64,000 nucleotides of DNA from Mayamaea pseudoterrestris (GCA_027923505.1 BROI01000010.1:868001-932000), one strand, 5' to 3'. Shown: positions 31,913 through 42,485, numbered from the stretch's first letter. Translations and numbers: made by a program. Notes: generated by a model from the sequence alone, not told the origin.

Positions 31913-32893
31913 ATGATGAAGTTAAACACCTCGTCTCTTGTATTACTAGTAACAATTTTGAACACTGTACATGCCCTTCCGCTACAAGTAGATGTCAATC
32001 AGCGAGGCTCCGAGTGTCTCTACGAGCAATTGAATGACAATGAATCCGTCACACTTTCGGCCTTTATACTGAATGGACCCGAGCTTCGAGCGACAGTCGC
32101 CTTTGATGGACCAGTAGCTCCTGCTGATATCACCTCCGGTGCTCAATTGAAGGAACATTTGGATCAGTTCGATCGAGGAAATTCGGTGCATCAAAAACAA
32201 AACGACGGCAAACTCGTCTTGTTTAGCGACGCGATCGACTTTGAGCATTTGAATATGGGCGACTTTGAACTCATGGAGGACGACGATGATTATATGGAAG
32301 ATGAGAATTCCTCGAGTGATCCAGAAGCAACTGCTCGGAAACGAGCCCAGCAGCGCAAGCGCTCGCTTGAAAAGCGGCAACACAAGGACCATCAATTGCA
32401 CAAGCAGCAACGCAAAGTGCGAGAGGAAGGAGTTGCTTTCCAAAAGACTTTTAAGGTGCAAGCAGCTGGCTGGTATCGATTCTGTATAAAAGCTACTTGG
32501 TACCAAGTTACCGCCGAGATTGATCTACGCAAGGAGAGTGAGTTTGGTGGCTTGAACGAGCACGGTCACGTTTGGACGTACGAGGAGAAGACCATGGCTG
32601 AGGAAGACAAGCTCATGGACGAGGATACAGCGTCGGAGGAAGGCATCAAGGACGAAGATTTCACGGCGACAAAGGATAAGCTTCGTACGCTACGTCGTCT
32701 CTTAGCCGACATTTCCAACAAGCAGCAGCAGGAGCGACATCGACTCATTGTGCATGCGGCAACGAATGAACATTCGCACTCTCGCATGGTACTTGGATCA
32801 CTGTTTGAGACGGTCTTGTTCATGATTGTTACGGGCGTTCAAGTCTGGACTATTCGGCGCTGGTTCAAGGGTGCGCCGGCGCTAGGCAGATAG
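31913..32893 (+). CDS. p24/emp24-type GOLD-domain cargo receptor
   Basis: Intronless, 326 residues, ATG at 31913 starting a signal peptide (MMKLNTSSLVLLVTILNTVHA). The GOLD domain has CLYEQLNDNESVT near the start and GWYRFCIKATWYQV near its end. A coiled coil follows, then one transmembrane helix and the short tail RRWFKGAPALGR. p24 proteins cycle between ER and Golgi and sort cargo into COPI/COPII vesicles. The family is normally 200-230 residues; the extra length is a charged insertion of about 70 residues inside the GOLD domain (first acidic DDDDYMEDE, then Lys/Arg/Gln-rich). The tail has aromatic residues but no classical KKXX end. Confidence 0.9.
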   Translation: MMKLNTSSLVLLVTILNTVHALPLQVDVNQRGSECLYEQLNDNESVTLSAFILNGPELRATVAFDGPVAPADITSGAQLKEHLDQFDRGNSVHQKQNDGKLVLFSDAIDFEHLNMGDFELMEDDDDYMEDENSSSDPEATARKRAQQRKRSLEKRQHKDHQLHKQQRKVREEGVAFQKTFKVQAAGWYRFCIKATWYQVTAEIDLRKESEFGGLNEHGHVWTYEEKTMAEEDKLMDEDTASEEGIKDEDFTATKDKLRTLRRLLADISNKQQQERHRLIVHAATNEHSHSRMVLGSLFETVLFMIVTGVQVWTIRRWFKGAPALGR

Positions 32894-33122
32894 AAATGGC
32901 AAGCGTAACCTACATAGTGCTGGAACAACGTGCAGTGTGCAGGTAGCTGAGTAGTTTCGTGTACATGCTGATACTGTAAAGTGACTCCAAAACAACAAAA
33001 GCGTTACAAAATCGTGTAGGAGCGAGTTAAATTGAAATTGACGCGGCAAGTGTTCTTCGTCCCATTCTCGAAATATACCAAAATGTCAAGTGACAATCTC
33101 CATAAAGCTGTAGTAAGTACCT

Positions 33123-33854
33123 TCAAAATCCTTCGTAGCTGCTGCTGCTTCCGTCGTTGCTACTACCGGTACTAGCAGCCGAAGACTGGCGTCTATGATG
33201 CATGCGAATGTGACTGGCCAAGAATGTAACGTCTGGATGGCATGGTCCGAGCAACTGCTGCTGTATCAAGAGAGCTTCCATTCGACATTGTAATCCACAG
33301 TCAGCTGCCTGTAGCTCGGCGCTTGAAGAGTAGTCCAATAGGTCCGCTAGAGAATGTTTCTTCGACTGCATCTCTGGCCGTTCTTCACAGTCGCTCTCGT
33401 AGCAAAGAATCGGAGCAAGGTGAGCTCTTTTCTGGCGAAGTATCGGAAGAGCTTGAGAGTCACATTGGTTCAGTTTGCTGTGAAACAAATCAGTTTCTTC
33501 TTGCGTAGAAGCTGCAGTAGTTTTTGAATCAAAAATGGAGCTACCGGAACTGCAAGTTGAGGAGGACGACGTTACCGAAAGCTTACGCGAGCGACCCTTG
33601 AGGTAAGTGACTGCGCGAGCCAAGGCATTCGCTGAGGCGTCCATGGTGCAAGGATCGTCGTCTAAAATCTTCTTGTCTCTTGGCGTATTTTCTTTATTGA
33701 CATCCACGAACAAATCGCTTACACTGAGACTGCTGCCATGCCAGGTTGCGTCATTCGTGAGCTTGTTGCTGCTTACGCTTCCTCCTCGAAATGTTGGGCG
33801 CGAAAGGTACGCCATCATCGACAGACGCTTCTTGCTGTGCATTGGATCTTTCAT
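33123..33854 (-). CDS. Small Ser-rich hypothetical protein
   Basis: Intronless as read, 243 residues from the ATG at 33854 (MKDPMHSKKRL); frames further upstream lack conservation and no better ATG context was found. Mostly predicted disordered with Ser runs (SVTSSSSTCSSGSS). One structured-looking piece near the C-terminus, RMEALLIQQQLLGPCHPDV followed by LASHIRMHHRR, has the look of a single TPR-like helix pair of the kind seen with G.xHPDV motifs. No function assigned. Confidence 0.6.
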   Translation of the reverse strand: MKDPMHSKKRLSMMAYLSRPTFRGGSVSSNKLTNDATWHGSSLSVSDLFVDVNKENTPRDKKILDDDPCTMDASANALARAVTYLKGRSRKLSVTSSSSTCSSGSSIFDSKTTAASTQEETDLFHSKLNQCDSQALPILRQKRAHLAPILCYESDCEERPEMQSKKHSLADLLDYSSSAELQAADCGLQCRMEALLIQQQLLGPCHPDVTFLASHIRMHHRRQSSAASTGSSNDGSSSSYEGF

Positions 33855-34280
33855 GCTTTGCTTGTCAAACTGTGAGAGCAATTGAGAGTGCAAGCATATA
33901 CGCAGGCTCTCCCTATGATATCTGGCTTGGTCGGGTCTCCTCTCTCCTCGCATGCGAGTGCAAGCGAAAGCGTTCGAAGAATTTCGCGGAACATTTGCCT
34001 TCGGGCAATGCTTGTTCTGCGTTCCGCGTGGGAAGCTGATTCGTCGAATGCAAGTGCAAGCAGTGACTGACGTGGTGCTGAAACTGCCGGCAGCACAAGC
34101 CGGAGTAAATAATGACACTATACATAGGAGTGACCAGCTGTTCTGTCGTATGGCTATTGGAACAGCAGGCGCGTGCGAGCAGCTTGCCGGTCCGTATCAT
34201 ATGCATCATACTACTCTACGAGTAGTACACTCCGTAAATTACTACCGGTATGCGACAATTTGATGAGACTATGAAAACCA
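33855..34280. other. Intergenic region with a small palindrome
   Basis: 426 nt between two minus-strand genes; no gene supported. TACTACTC (34209-34216) and GAGTAGTA (34220-34227) form a perfect 8-bp inverted repeat around a 3-nt loop. Confidence 0.45.
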
Positions 34281-35267
34281 CTATAGATGGAAATCTCCAG
34301 CGTGATGCCGCTTTGCCTTTATCAAGGCGTACTGCGCTCGAACCTTGCGTCGCATGAGCTCCATTTCTGCTTGCTCAGCTTGAACATCAGCTTCATCCAT
34401 GCCGGAATGATTGTTGGCAACATTCTTGGCTGCCTTTCGTGGTGTCGCCTTGCGAGGAAGCTGTTTGAAGGATGGAGGTCGCTCCGCTTGCTCGCCAAAT
34501 TGTACTTGCGTCTCCAAAGCTCGCTTGGCGTATGCTTGCTCGCCGGTGACCAATGTGTTGGAGACAGGATGTTTGTCGTCCATCTGATCGCCATTGTCTT
34601 CATCCTCTCCTCCAAACCGGTATGCATGTTGCAATCCTCCCTTCTTTGTCTTTTTCTTATTGTTCAAAAATTCTTTTTTTCGTTTACGCTTGTCAGGATT
34701 GTGGGCCTCCATGGTTTCCCGCCTGATGATCCGTCGGGTTTCGTTGGCGACGCGCTTGCGATACGCATTCTTGCTTTCGTGCTCCATGCGTGGCTGATGA
34801 ATACTTTTGGAGGGTTGTACTTGCTGCTCGAGTTTCAAAAGGCGATTGATAGACGTTTCCTCTTGTAAATTGTTGCTGGCGGGCCGAGTAGGCATTTGTG
34901 TCGGCGTACTTAAAGAATCATTGATTGCATGTGTGACGTTTGTTGCAGATGGAATCGACACGCGAATTATCTCATTGATTGGCTCGTCACTTCTACTCTT
35001 TTTGACGCTCCCCAGCAAGTCCTGCATGTTAAATTCGTCTCCATCAGCCGGAGGCGCATCAAAGGCTCGATCCGTAAACTTGTCAAGCTTTGTCTTTCGC
35101 TTTCGCTGCGCGCGGAGTTTCTCGGCAGTCCGACTTCGTTTCTTGGCTTTTCTGCCATCGTCTCCAATGCCCCACACTGTTTCTCCTCCAATTGTCTTTC
35201 GCTTATTGCCTCCTTTGGCGAACGGATCGCAAGCCTTGATCTTTTTGTAGCGGGCGACGCGTCCCAT
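34281..35267 (-). CDS. CCDC137-like nucleolar-type protein
   Basis: Intronless, 328 residues. The ATG at 35267 begins MGRVARYKKIKACDPFAKGG; the frame stays open upstream but that part is the overlapping promoter of the neighbour. The protein is very basic. The segment ESKNAYRKRVANETRRII followed by KRKRKKEFLNNKKKTKK has the pattern of the CCDC137 family (E..AYl.RV..ET...). Repeated Lys/Arg clusters are likely nuclear or nucleolar signals. The C-terminus is a charged helix (EQAEMELMRRKVRAQYALIKA). A ribosome-biogenesis link is inference from the basic composition. It shares a very short divergent promoter (145 nt) with the LYR gene. Confidence 0.72.
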   Translation of the reverse strand: MGRVARYKKIKACDPFAKGGNKRKTIGGETVWGIGDDGRKAKKRSRTAEKLRAQRKRKTKLDKFTDRAFDAPPADGDEFNMQDLLGSVKKSRSDEPINEIIRVSIPSATNVTHAINDSLSTPTQMPTRPASNNLQEETSINRLLKLEQQVQPSKSIHQPRMEHESKNAYRKRVANETRRIIRRETMEAHNPDKRKRKKEFLNNKKKTKKGGLQHAYRFGGEDEDNGDQMDDKHPVSNTLVTGEQAYAKRALETQVQFGEQAERPPSFKQLPRKATPRKAAKNVANNHSGMDEADVQAEQAEMELMRRKVRAQYALIKAKRHHAGDFHL

Positions 35268-35412
35268 GCTCGACTGCAGTAGTTCGAAAAATAATAATGG
35301 ATGGTCGATTGGTCGACGTCTAAAGGAATCGGAGCGGTACTCACACGACCGCGCCGTCGCGGTTCCACGCATCCGTGCCACGAACCTCGTGATGCGTCGA
35401 CATTCTGCGACC

Positions 35413-35823
35413 ATGACGACGCAAGCCGTTCGAAAGGTCTATCGTGAGCTACTCCGGCACGCTCAACACTCCAAAAACAATACATCATCGTTAACTGAAC
35501 TAAGGACAAAATTTCGAACGCCAGTTACTACTGACGATACGCTGGAAGACCGCTTGAAACAGGCCGAGTCACGCTTGGCCTTTCTCCGAATGACATCGGG
35601 TCGACGACGAAAAGTCAATAGCAGCAGTAATAACACTGGCAAGTGGATTTACAAGGACGGGGAGCGATTGGAAAATGTAAATGGAACGCTCCGAGATGGA
35701 CAGGGCCGCGTCGTGAGTAACTGGAGTGGAAGCAACTTGGATCCTGAAAGTATGACGACGCACCGAAAGCAACTTAACCGCATGGGATTTAAGAATAATG
35801 CGCATGCCAAGGGGTTCTTTTAA
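35413..35823 (+). CDS. LYR-motif (Complex1_LYR) mitochondrial protein
   Basis: Intronless, 136 residues from the ATG at 35413 (MTTQAVRKVYRELLRHAQ); another in-frame ATG lies at 35392. The start is the LYR fold: VRKVYRELLRHAQ, with VYR for LYR, then helices through SLTELRTKFR. LYR proteins are small mitochondrial matrix proteins that bind acyl-ACP and assist Fe-S delivery or assembly of respiratory complexes. The C-terminal half (KWIYKDGERLENVNGTLRDG and a tail ending NAHAKGFF) is an extension I cannot assign to a particular LYRM subfamily. Divergent from the CCDC137-like gene. Confidence 0.75.
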   Translation: MTTQAVRKVYRELLRHAQHSKNNTSSLTELRTKFRTPVTTDDTLEDRLKQAESRLAFLRMTSGRRRKVNSSSNNTGKWIYKDGERLENVNGTLRDGQGRVVSNWSGSNLDPESMTTHRKQLNRMGFKNNAHAKGFF

Positions 35824-35921
35824 TAAGTCGCAAAATTAAAGTGATGTATTCCAATTTATAACGACAACTTTTAACTAACGCAATAAACTTGAGCAAACAG
35901 CAGCGACATGCATGCGACAAA

Positions 35922-38095
35922 TCAGGGTCGACTACCAGTTGTAGCTTCATCAGTACCATCATTCGCCGCTGGACCAAAGATGCGCGTCCTCATGTGACGA
36001 AGCCTTTCACCAATACGACGTTTTGCCTTGTTGCCAAACCTTCGGCTCTCCGACTCGATGATAACGGGAATGGCAACGAGCGAAATCTTTACCGAAGGAT
36101 CCAGCGCCAAGGCGATGCCTTCCTCCACTTTGACGGCCAAGGCTGCCGAAATAAACGACGGGTTCATCATAACATGATGTTCGGCGGCTGCGCTACAAAT
36201 GTAGCTCTGTTAGAATGTATGCATGCATATGAGTCAAAGAAGAAAGAGGCGTCGGTGGATGAAGTTAGTAATCATGGAACATTGCTGCCTTTTTATCATT
36301 CGTTAAAGCCATGCGTTCACACATCAATACATGCACCATTCCAAGCACTCTTTTCGACTCACGATATATGTTCCAAGATGTTCCATCAGATAGTCCGGCG
36401 ACGAGGCTTGAACGGTCAACCATTCAATCTTGTCAATGAATCTTTCCTCGTCCAGCGCGCGATCACCCGACTGGCTCTGCCACAACCGCTGGTTGGAATC
36501 GTCAATCATGAGACGACCCGCCTTGCGGCCTTGCTTGCGAACAAAGGCGGCAAGTATATCGACAATCGTTTGATGGTCGTGGTCGTTGTACTCGGCGACA
36601 ATGCCAACGTCATACAAGACAAACTTTGGCTTCGGACCTAACGTTGTATTGATAGCAACGTTACCTAAAAGCAAATTAGAGGTAGACGTGTCAGCACATA
36701 CGAATAAAAATATTGCATCACCCCCAAATTTGCTAGTCTCTGGCGCATCGTTTATGCCACCCAAATGTGTAGCGTCCGCGAAAGTATAAACACTTCCAAT
36801 ATCCACTGCATGCTCTTTTTACCTCCGTGCAAATCACCGTGCATCATATTATCTAGAAATATCATTTTGCAGACAGCCCGAATTGCCGTCGTGCAAAGGG
36901 TGGTAAGTTGCGCCTGGTTGTGGGCGTTTTTCCGTGCGTACTCCAAGACGGGAACGCCTTCAACGAACGTTTCCACAAGCACATCCTTGGTAGCAGCATA
37001 CCCAGAAACTAGTTTGGGAAAGATGATATCGTCCTGGTTTGCAAAATTCTGATTGAACCTTTCCAAGTTTGCCGCCTCGGTGCGTAAGTCAAGCTGAAGT
37101 TTCAACAAGTCGGCAAACTCTTCGACTACGCCCTCCAGATTCAACCACTTCAAGTTCGAAAAGACGTCAAAAGGAAGCCACCTCGCCACGCGCACTGCAG
37201 CTCGCATCAAGTCCAAGTCAGCTTCCATGTCTGGCTCAGCGTTGGGATGCAGTACCTTGACGGCAACTGGTTTATTATTCTTGGCCGGAAGATATCCCTT
37301 GTAGACTTGTCCAATGCAGCCAGATCCAAGTATGTCACCAAGAGTTATTTTGCTCTCCCAATCGTCTCCAAAAGCTTGCTTCAAAACCTTTACTGTATGG
37401 GATTTGTGGTGCGGCGTCGTATGATCCTGCAATGCCGAAAAGACGGTGCAAAAGTCGTGCCCAAACAAGTCAGGTCTTGATCCAGCCCACTGCATGAGCT
37501 TAATAACAGCCGCTCCACTGTACTCAACGCACGATAGACAAAGTCTCAAGTACCAGCCTATGAATCCTTGTGCATGTTGCTTTTGAAGGTCTTGGGCGAG
37601 AAGAATTTCGTGCGCATCTAAATGTTCACACTCGTCGTTGGTGCTCGACTGCATCATGCGAGCAAGTGGATACAATATTGCCACGGGAGCAAGCGTTAAA
37701 CTGAGCTGAACAATTCGTTTCATCGCTCTCCAGTAGCGAATAATTGCCTTGCGAAGACGCTCCCACTTGCTCGCGTCAATGTGAAACGTTGGGGTTGAGA
37801 TTGAAGGTTGCTTCTGGCGCGTCGGATACGAAACAATGGCATGCTGCTCGCATCGAGTCGTTCTAATTAATTCATGACCGAAAGAAGCAACTGAATAGAC
37901 ACTCTCAATAGCAAGAGGAGCAATCCAAATATTATAGGAAGATGAAGATGATCGAACAGATGCTTGTGATGAAGATTCTCTGGTGGAGATACGTAGCGAG
38001 TTTGACGTAAGTGTTCGCCGACGTGCCGTACTCTGTCCCAAGCAGCCATTGTATCTTTTACTACAAGAATGGCGAATTAAACAAGCCACCGACAT
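35922..38095 (-). CDS. ADCK2-like UbiB-family atypical kinase
   Basis: Three exons, complement(35922..36206, 36363..36664, 36823..38095), introns 158 and 156 nt, 619 residues. An N-terminal mitochondrial-type extension (Arg/Ser-rich, first ~60 residues) and a hydrophobic helix precede the ABC1 domain. Motifs: KLMQWAGSRPDLF, where the family KxGQ reads KLMQ; FGDDW; the Ala-rich loop counterpart GSGCIGQVYKG; VAVKVLHP with the nucleotide-binding Lys; HGDLHGGN where relatives have HPGN; and LYDVG for the DFG. Spacing and the RPDLF..TPH..SH.....FGDDW string match ADCK2 better than COQ8. UbiB proteins act in coenzyme Q and lipid metabolism on mitochondrial or plastid membranes. It is followed by RFC5 on the same strand. 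Confidence 0.88.
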
Positions 38096-38351
38096 GCTGC
38101 TGCTCTGTGAGAAGTGATAAACGTGGTTCCAACCAAATCGCTACAAGCTCGCAAGTGTCTCGTGCTTGTCGCCCATGGTCGAATTGGTCGTCCATTGCAA
38201 TCGTGAAAAGGGTTCCGACGAGTACTCTCTACCATGTAGTGACGTGGACGCACGAACACAATGACGTTAATGCGATCTTACAATGTCGAAATTGACAGTA
38301 ACTACTGCGACTATGATGCCCCATACAAGAAGTGCATAGCTAAGGCTTGTC

Positions 38352-40068
38352 CTAGGCTTCTATTGAATGACGAGTCTTGACGAACACACCAACAAGCGAG
38401 GCAATCTGTAGACGCTCGTCCGTTCCATACGCCAGCCGATGCTCAACGTTACTCATACCGTCCAGGAGCATGGCGAGAGGAATCGAGTCCATGTCGAGGC
38501 TCGTCAATCGCTCCGTCAAATCCGTCAAAACGTCTACCAGCGCATAGCCCTTGAGCGTGCACATGGTAGTAATATCATCGCATGCCGCTTTGAAGTCTCC
38601 ATTCATCAAAAGGTTAAAAATTGTTTCAATGTCAGCTGGCAAAGGCGCACCCGACGTGAGATAAACTTGCGCCTCGTCAATGACATCGGCCGACATGGCT
38701 GTTGACTGTAATAGATTAAGGACCCGACGCATGTCTCCTCCACTCAGCGACAATATAGCATTGATTCCGTCTGGAGTCGTCTGGCAATGTTCCGCCGCTG
38801 CAATCTCCTCCAACCGTCCTTGAATATGGTCGCGCGCAAGTGGAGCGAACCTAAAGCGGGTGCAGCGACTCTGAAGGGCTGGAATGATTTTGGAAACGTA
38901 GTTGCAAATCATGCAAAAGCGAGTATTTTTGGTGTACTTTTCAATTATGCGACGGAGGGCGAACTGCGCATCGTTCGTCATTGCCTGTCGAAAGTGACGA
39001 GTGATGCATGGTGAGCAAGGAATTGCCAATTTATTGTAGACACACCATAATGTACAACTAGTGTGCGCTTACATCAGCCTCGTCGAGAATAATGAGCTTG
39101 ATTCCACTGCTAAACAGCTGCTTTGTCGCGGCGAACTCTTTGATTTCGTTACGAACGACCTGGCGAAAAGTTGGGAGGCGCGAGTGAGAAAGCAGTGTTA
39201 GTCGACAAGTGTAGGCATGCAACTCTATTGTCCGGTTTCGTCTGTTTCTTTCAACAGTACATACATCAATACCTCGAGCATCCGAAGCATTGAGCTCCAA
39301 CGTCATGGACTTGTACGCCTTGATTCCGTACATTCGCTTAGCGGCAGCAACAATGGTGGACGTCTTTCCTGCAAATGTGACACAGCAAGAGGCTTGAGTA
39401 AGTAACCTTTATGGCGAATGAAGTTATCATCCAAAGATCAGAACGAGCATCAAACGCACCTGTACCCGGCGGACCGTACCTGTAAATATAAACAAGATTA
39501 TGAATGGCAAGGGATGAAAGACACTGATTCGCATGGGCGCATTGAACGACGAGCGACGTTTACAAATCTCTTGCTCTTCCATAGACGAAACATGAAACAA
39601 TTTAACCAGAAAAAGCGTCAATCTTGCTTTCAATTGGCGCATTTTGAAACTTACAAAAGTAGATGAGGAAGATTGTCGCTGTCAATGAGGCTTGTCAAAA
39701 TGGAAACAATGTCGTCTTGTGCTACCAAATCTTCAAGCCTGCATTTGTTAAGAATATAAGACGCAAAAATGAACCATCAGTCAGTCAATATTCAAATACA
39801 AGTCAATTCATTCATTTACAGCATCGCTCGTATCATGAAACTCACTTTTCCGGTCGATACTTTTCAACCCATGGCAAGTTGGATCGATTGTCGCTTCCTG
39901 GATTCTTCGACGTGACAATCGGATCAACATCCATGGGAACTACTGTTTTGTCGTTACTTGTAACTGCTTCTGACATAACTTGTACGAAGAATCTCGAATG
40001 ATGGTTACAGTGATGTAGGCGACTTGCTTAGTCTTTGATCTACCTTGGGCAGGGCCAGATTTCGTCAT
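38352..40068 (-). CDS. RFC5: Replication factor C subunit 5 (yeast Rfc3 type)
   Basis: Seven exons, complement(38352..38984, 39073..39159, 39265..39368, 39460..39479, 39655..39738, 39846..39969, 40044..40068), 358 residues. All junctions keep phase and rebuild the RFC5 sequence: LPWVEKYRP, HLLLYGPPGTGKTSTI (Walker A, assembled from three exons), LELNASDARGIDVVRNEIKEF, LIILDEADAMTNDAQFALRR (Walker B), IPALQSRCTRFRF (SRC finger) and SGGDMRRVLNLLQST. It is a small subunit of the RFC clamp loader that puts PCNA on DNA. Exon 4 is 20 nt long. The start ATG at 40068 is the first with an adjacent donor; an in-frame ATG at 40095 is possible. Six introns contrast with mostly intronless neighbours. Confidence 0.95.
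39460..39479 (-). other. RFC5: 20-nt internal microexon of RFC5
   Basis: Flanked by TTTACAG before it and GTGCGT after it on the minus strand. It encodes most of YGPPGT of the Walker A motif; leaving it out would shift the frame and remove the ATP site, so it must be included. Confidence 0.85.
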
Positions 40069-40411
40069 GGTGACGAAAGGCGCGGCGGCGCGCATTGGTG
40101 GAAGGAAGCGTGTCGCATCAGTCGTGATGCGACAAAGGCTACTTGGCAACACCCAACACAATGAGTTTTAAAAGTCGTTGCATCGTCCGGTCGCAGGGCT
40201 GCATCTTTGCTGCGATTTTGCCAATTTATAGTCTTCCTTCTATTTCTGCCACACCAGCAGAGGCTAATTCAATCCCAAGCTTCAACAGACAAGTTTTGCA
40301 CTTTTATCATTTGAGATTACCCATCGGCCCATTATGGCCTGATTCTCGTCTCACTATTACCCTAATTTCCATCTACAGTAGCTGCATAGGCGGTAGCCAA
40401 GGAAATTATAT
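40069..40411. other. Intergenic region upstream of RFC5
   Basis: 343 nt between the RFC5 start and the MFS stop, both minus strand. No gene recognised; the RFC5 promoter must lie here. Confidence 0.4.
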
Positions 40412-42070
40412 TTATATCAGCGGAGAACTAGATGACCGCTCAGTATCATCCAATGCAAGACTCGTTCGCACTTCGCATCGTCCTCGCTTTGAGTTGGCTT
40501 CTGGCGGAAGCAAATGGGCGCAGTAAACGGCCACCAGGTACAAGCCAGCCGCTACAATAAACATGCTTCCTGGACCAAGAAAAGCTCCATCCTTGGTGTA
40601 ATGATAGACGAATCGAAGAGTCACAGGTCCGAGTGCCGATGCTAGCGCAGATAGCGAATACAAAGCCCCTTGGATGCGTCCCTGTTCAGATGCTTCAACA
40701 TTGTTTGCCTTGATAGCGGAAATAGTGGGAAACGACATGGCGCCAAAAGAGCTAATGGCCACGGCAACAAAAATGGCAGCCTTGGTTTTGGCAAGTCCGT
40801 AAATGACATTGTGGAGCGACCCGAGGCAAAAGCACAAGGTGACAATGTGCCGCTCTCCAATGAGGTCGTTCATCACCTTCAACACTACTCCCTGCACAAA
40901 AATGCCGAGAATGCCCATGATAAAGAACATGAGCGCAACGTCCTTGTCGTTGAACCCTAGTCGCTCTTCAATATAATAAATGAGCAAAGTTCGGTCGCCA
41001 CTCGAAACTAAACCACTGAAAAAGGCGAGGGCGCTAAGCAAACGAAACAATCGATTTCGGTTCAAAATACTCAGCTCGTAGACGGGTCGTCGAATTGCCC
41101 ACCAAACCTTCTGATTATTTGTTAAACCATCCACCATGTCTCGGCGTATCTGTCGAGCATCAGCAGCTTGAACAGGTGACAGCGTTTCTGGGAAGTAAAC
41201 GACCGTAATCACGAATCCAATTGAAACTAACACGAGTGCCAGCATGGACGTTCGCAAGTGACCTAGCACCATGGCTAGGGTTGGCGCCAAGGCAAATCCC
41301 AAAGAGAATCCAGCAATCAATAGTCCAAAGCTTGGAGCTCTCCACTTTTGAGGCATGACATCTGATAGGGACGATAATGCAACCGTGATCCAGTTAACCA
41401 AGCCCGTGGCCACGCCAGCTGCGTAGTACCAATTGGGACTCACCGACGCATCAAGCTGTATCCAGACGAGCGTCAGAGGCGAGAAAAGTGACAAGAAGAC
41501 TCCGAATACTAGAATTCCTTTGCGACCATATTCGTCACTCAATGATCCAATCAAGGAGCTTGAGAGAAACGTAATACCATTCCCGATAAGTTGCTCCATG
41601 GAAACAGCATTTTGAGCGTCGGCTGACCCTTGCAGACAAGCCAGTGGCTTTTCGTCTGATGCATAGTCGGCGCAGGAGACATCCCCATCGTAACCATCTA
41701 TATATGAATGAATCAGTGAATGAGAAAGGGACTGGCTCTCTACAAGGGTGCTGACACGGCAGACTGCATCGTGAGTCATACGACCGAAAATCATCAACTT
41801 ACAATGCAACCTCGCATATCGATCCGACATGACTGCAGGAACGACTCCAATGGTGGATCCAAATCCAAGCGCCAAGAGCATACAAAGCATGAGTATCTGC
41901 GGAGGTCCTTTGGATTTGACAAAGTCTCTCAGAAAGGATTCACTCACGTCACTCTCCAAAGGTTCCATTTCAGGAAGCTGATCAACGGATATTCTGGCAT
42001 GGTGAAGCTTTGCTTCGTCGTTGAACAATTCATCAGACTCATTGCAATGTTTGTGCAAGGGCGGTGGCAT
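40412..42070 (-). CDS. MFS transporter (MFSD14/TetA-like)
   Basis: Two exons, complement(40412..41697, 41803..42070), 517 residues. The 105-nt intron (donor GTAAGT, acceptor TATATAG) is a multiple of three without stop, so the unspliced frame also reads through; splicing gives RYARLHYGYDGDVSCAD. About twelve transmembrane helices. The MFS loop 2-3 motif is GSLSDEYGRKGILV, and a second copy-like motif follows the central loop (VVLKVMNDLIGERHIV). PET motif YFPETLSP ends the first half. The N-terminus is cytosolic with a His-rich start and an acidic stretch; the C-terminus is Ser-rich. The pattern fits the HIAT1/MFSD14 and tetracycline-exporter-like branch; the substrate is unknown. Confidence 0.88.
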   Translation of the reverse strand: MPPPLHKHCNESDELFNDEAKLHHARISVDQLPEMEPLESDVSESFLRDFVKSKGPPQILMLCMLLALGFGSTIGVVPAVMSDRYARLHCKLMIFGRMTHDAVCRVSTLVESQSLSHSLIHSYIDGYDGDVSCADYASDEKPLACLQGSADAQNAVSMEQLIGNGITFLSSSLIGSLSDEYGRKGILVFGVFLSLFSPLTLVWIQLDASVSPNWYYAAGVATGLVNWITVALSSLSDVMPQKWRAPSFGLLIAGFSLGFALAPTLAMVLGHLRTSMLALVLVSIGFVITVVYFPETLSPVQAADARQIRRDMVDGLTNNQKVWWAIRRPVYELSILNRNRLFRLLSALAFFSGLVSSGDRTLLIYYIEERLGFNDKDVALMFFIMGILGIFVQGVVLKVMNDLIGERHIVTLCFCLGSLHNVIYGLAKTKAAIFVAVAISSFGAMSFPTISAIKANNVEASEQGRIQGALYSLSALASALGPVTLRFVYHYTKDGAFLGPGSMFIVAAGLYLVAVYCAHLLPPEANSKRGRCEVRTSLALDDTERSSSSPLI

Positions 42071-42485
42071 GATCTATAATTTAGTCAGCGCGTGATTGTC
42101 GAGAGCGAGAGGGACGACGTGCGACGTGGTGGTTAATGCGTCAATGCAATGCGACAAGCTTCAAGTGCAAGCTCGTCCTTCGTCGCTGGGCGTTCACTGT
42201 TTTGTAAATTGAGTTACAGTATTCTTCTGTCTGTTCAACAATCTTACCAGCTTTGCTACAAGTACAGTATGTATGCTTCGAATCACATCGAACAAGATGG
42301 TGGAAGCCGGACTGATTCATCCGACGCGAATTCCCATCCGTATCGCAGCCTTGAGAACCAGTCAGACAAACAGTTGAAGCCAGTCGGACATAGCTGCATA
42401 ACCAGTCGGACTTTAACTGCAGTCGAAGATCCATCCATTCCACAATTCCGGCAGCGCACTTCGACCTGCCTTGCTCATTGTCAGC
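42071..42485. promoter_or_regulatory. Divergent upstream region of MFS and lipoyl-domain genes
   Basis: 415 nt separating two starts on opposite strands; no gene supported inside. Both promoters are expected here. Confidence 0.4.
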
